A DNA stretch of 64,000 nt from assembly GCF_000719115.1 (NCBI RefSeq), contig NZ_JOEA01000010.1:62001-126000 (forward strand), given 5' to 3'. Position numbers and translations under genes: made by a program. Shown piece after piece: positions 61,390 through 64,000 of the stretch; within the stretch, counting starts at the first letter, position 1, and the number at the start of each line of letters is the position of its first letter. The stretch is from Lentzea albidocapillata (GTDB taxonomy: Bacteria > Actinomycetota > Actinomycetes > Mycobacteriales > Pseudonocardiaceae). A model generated the notes under the pieces. That model was not told the DNA's origin. It did not search any database and was given only the letters and a program-made list of their open reading frames with translations.

Positions 61390-61686
61390 TCAGTAGCGCG
61401 ACAGCACACGCGCGATCAAACCGGTCACAACCAGCCAGAACACGGCAGCGAGACCGTAGTTGAGGAAGACGTCGAGGTTGTAGTTGCCGGTCGCGAAGAG
61501 CCCCGGGAAGAACAGGGCGAGAGGCTCGGCGAGGGACTGGATGAACTTGAAGAACGCGTTCCCCTGGTTCGCGCCCAACACGATCATCAGGATGTACAGC
61601 ACCTCGATGAGGGCGAAGAGTGCACCGATGCCGCTGATCACGCGGGAAGCCGTGCCGCGGCCGCTGGAGGTACGTAATCTGGACAT
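61390..61686 (-). CDS. Small membrane protein, tandem paralogue B
   Basis: A 98-aa protein with the same plan as the next gene, including SLAEPLALFFPGLF and NYGLAAVFWLVVTGLIARV. ATG 61686 is taken as start because the longer frame adds an unrelated Cys-rich leader. Paralogue A follows after 18 bases in the same direction, so they are likely a pair, possibly a complex. Function unknown. Confidence 0.72.
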   Translation of the reverse strand: MSRLRTSSGRGTASRVISGIGALFALIEVLYILMIVLGANQGNAFFKFIQSLAEPLALFFPGLFATGNYNLDVFLNYGLAAVFWLVVTGLIARVLSRY

Positions 61687-61690
61687 ACAT

Positions 61691-62050
61691 GAACAATTCC
61701 CAGATCTGAGCAAACCAAAACTTGCAGGTTGACCTGCTTCAGCCTGGTCACACGCGACGCCGAAGGCGAGCCGTCCTTACCAAAACGGGCCAACGCACTC
61801 TCTAAGCAACAGGCAGCCGCCCAACGCAACAGGCGTGCCATCAACCCGCTCGTGGCGTGGACCCCCTGATCAGATTGCCGGGGGTCTGGGGGCAGCGCCC
61901 CCAGGGGAAGCACGCAACCGCAAGGTCGCCGCCCGCAAGGTGACCACCCGCCCGGTCGCGGCACGCAAAGGTGATCACCCACAAGGGTCGCGACGCAGCC
62001 GGACGTCCCACGATCCGGTCGCCAAGTTCCATCAACCCCAGATCTGTGAC
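61691..62050. other. Gene-free interval upstream of leuA
   Basis: No convincing gene in 360 bp. GCAGG-TTGA-CCTGC (61724-61737) is a small hairpin; CTGGGGGC-AGC-GCCCCCAG (61886-61904) is a GC-rich 8-bp hairpin of the kind repeated between genes in this order. From 61919 to about 61990, short imperfect repeats of CGCAAGGT occur. An 86-codon + frame across this part lacks an RBS and looks like a repeat artefact. Confidence 0.4.
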
Positions 62051-62056
62051 TACTCT
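62051..62056 (+). promoter_or_regulatory. leuA operon -10 hexamer
   Basis: TACTCT sits seven bases before the leader-peptide GTG at 62064. It lies in a 16-base string (62046-62061) identical to the one before the GT-C gene (58787-58802). Confidence 0.6.
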
Positions 62057-62063
62057 GTCCGAC

Positions 62064-62093
62064 GTGTGGCGTTCCCTCCTGCTTCGCTGCCGT

Positions 62094-62105
<12 letters not shown>
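62064..62105 (+). CDS. leuL: Leucine leader peptide LeuL
   Basis: A 13-codon frame reads VWRSLLLRCRDGV and stops at TGA 62103. It contains three consecutive leucine codons (CTC CTG CTT), the classic attenuation sensor. It starts at a GTG seven bases after TACTCT, so it is probably translated from a leaderless mRNA. Scarce charged tRNA-Leu would stall ribosomes here and change folding of the following hairpin, raising leuA expression. Confidence 0.72.

Positions 62106-64000
<1,895 letters not shown>

Overview
The window is a GC-rich actinobacterial chromosome segment, most likely from the Pseudonocardiales (Lentzea, Saccharothrix or Amycolatopsis type). Pointers are the strong G/C third-position bias, frequent GTG starts, a WhiB regulator, many apparently leaderless genes, and gene order that tracks the Mycobacterium tuberculosis block Rv3661 to Rv3683 followed by Rv3708c-Rv3710. 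That comparison is from memory. No phage, plasmid, CRISPR array or rRNA is visible; the only mobile DNA seen is one small MITE-like element.

Layout. 1-0.9 kb: end of an Rv3661-type HAD phosphatase, then a candidate Ms1/6S-like RNA ending in a 14-bp hairpin. 0.97-9.1 kb: cell-wall salvage genes, a secreted NagZ-NamZ-AmlB-like set and a murR-murQ pair, separated by a divergent MocR/AhpD pair. 9.1-13.2 kb: nsrR-hmp nitric oxide defence with an NsrR-like box, then an Lrp regulator and the kynA-kynU tryptophan-degradation operon. 13.2-25.4 kb: a Fic-like protein with a degraded active site, acs, nhaA, a holin-like membrane protein, an alpha/beta hydrolase lacking its nucleophile, a monooxygenase/TetR pair, the nth-tlpA-nudix-marP operon, and crp. 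25.9-36.4 kb: MFS exporter, second sliding-clamp homologue, Gfo/Idh, Nudix-MBL pair, two paralogous unknown genes, DUF4177-RidA, two ArsA/Get3-like ATPases and whiB4. 36.6-42.1 kb: ponA2, a GntR/HAD pair, yqeY, a metallophosphoesterase and tRNA-Pro(CGG). 42.4-53.2 kb: accessory metabolism (small membrane protein, ABM monooxygenase, S9 peptidase, BtrH-like protein, dps-ohr, FMN reductase, esterase, two tandem MFS exporters, gluconokinase, methyltransferase). 53.2-56.3 kb: a foldback MITE next to a possible immunity cluster (an Imm35/YrhB-like + ADP-ribosylglycohydrolase fusion, a degenerate ADP-ribosylglycohydrolase and a small unknown). 56.4-64 kb: asd-lysC with a nested beta-subunit start, a GT-C mannosyltransferase-like protein, nitroreductase, Zn-ribbon Nudix, two paralogous small membrane proteins, and leuA preceded by a Leu-codon leader peptide and attenuator; leuA runs off the end.

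How it works together. The first 9 kb can strip N-acetylmuramate from peptidoglycan outside the cell and process MurNAc-6-phosphate inside, although the MurNAc transporter/kinase is not here. The central block is housekeeping for envelope and pH stress (PonA2, MarP, NhaA), redox and NO sensing (WhiB4, NsrR/Hmp, Dps/Ohr) and carbon status (Crp, Acs). The last 8 kb makes aspartate-family amino acids and leucine.

The strongest candidates for something undescribed are the 53.2 kb element, whose 43-bp inner stem deviates from perfect pairing only by G-U wobbles and one bulge when read as + strand RNA; the adjacent cluster with active and dead ADP-ribosylglycohydrolase copies; the degenerate Fic-like protein; and the two paralogous unknown proteins at 31.2-33.0 kb.
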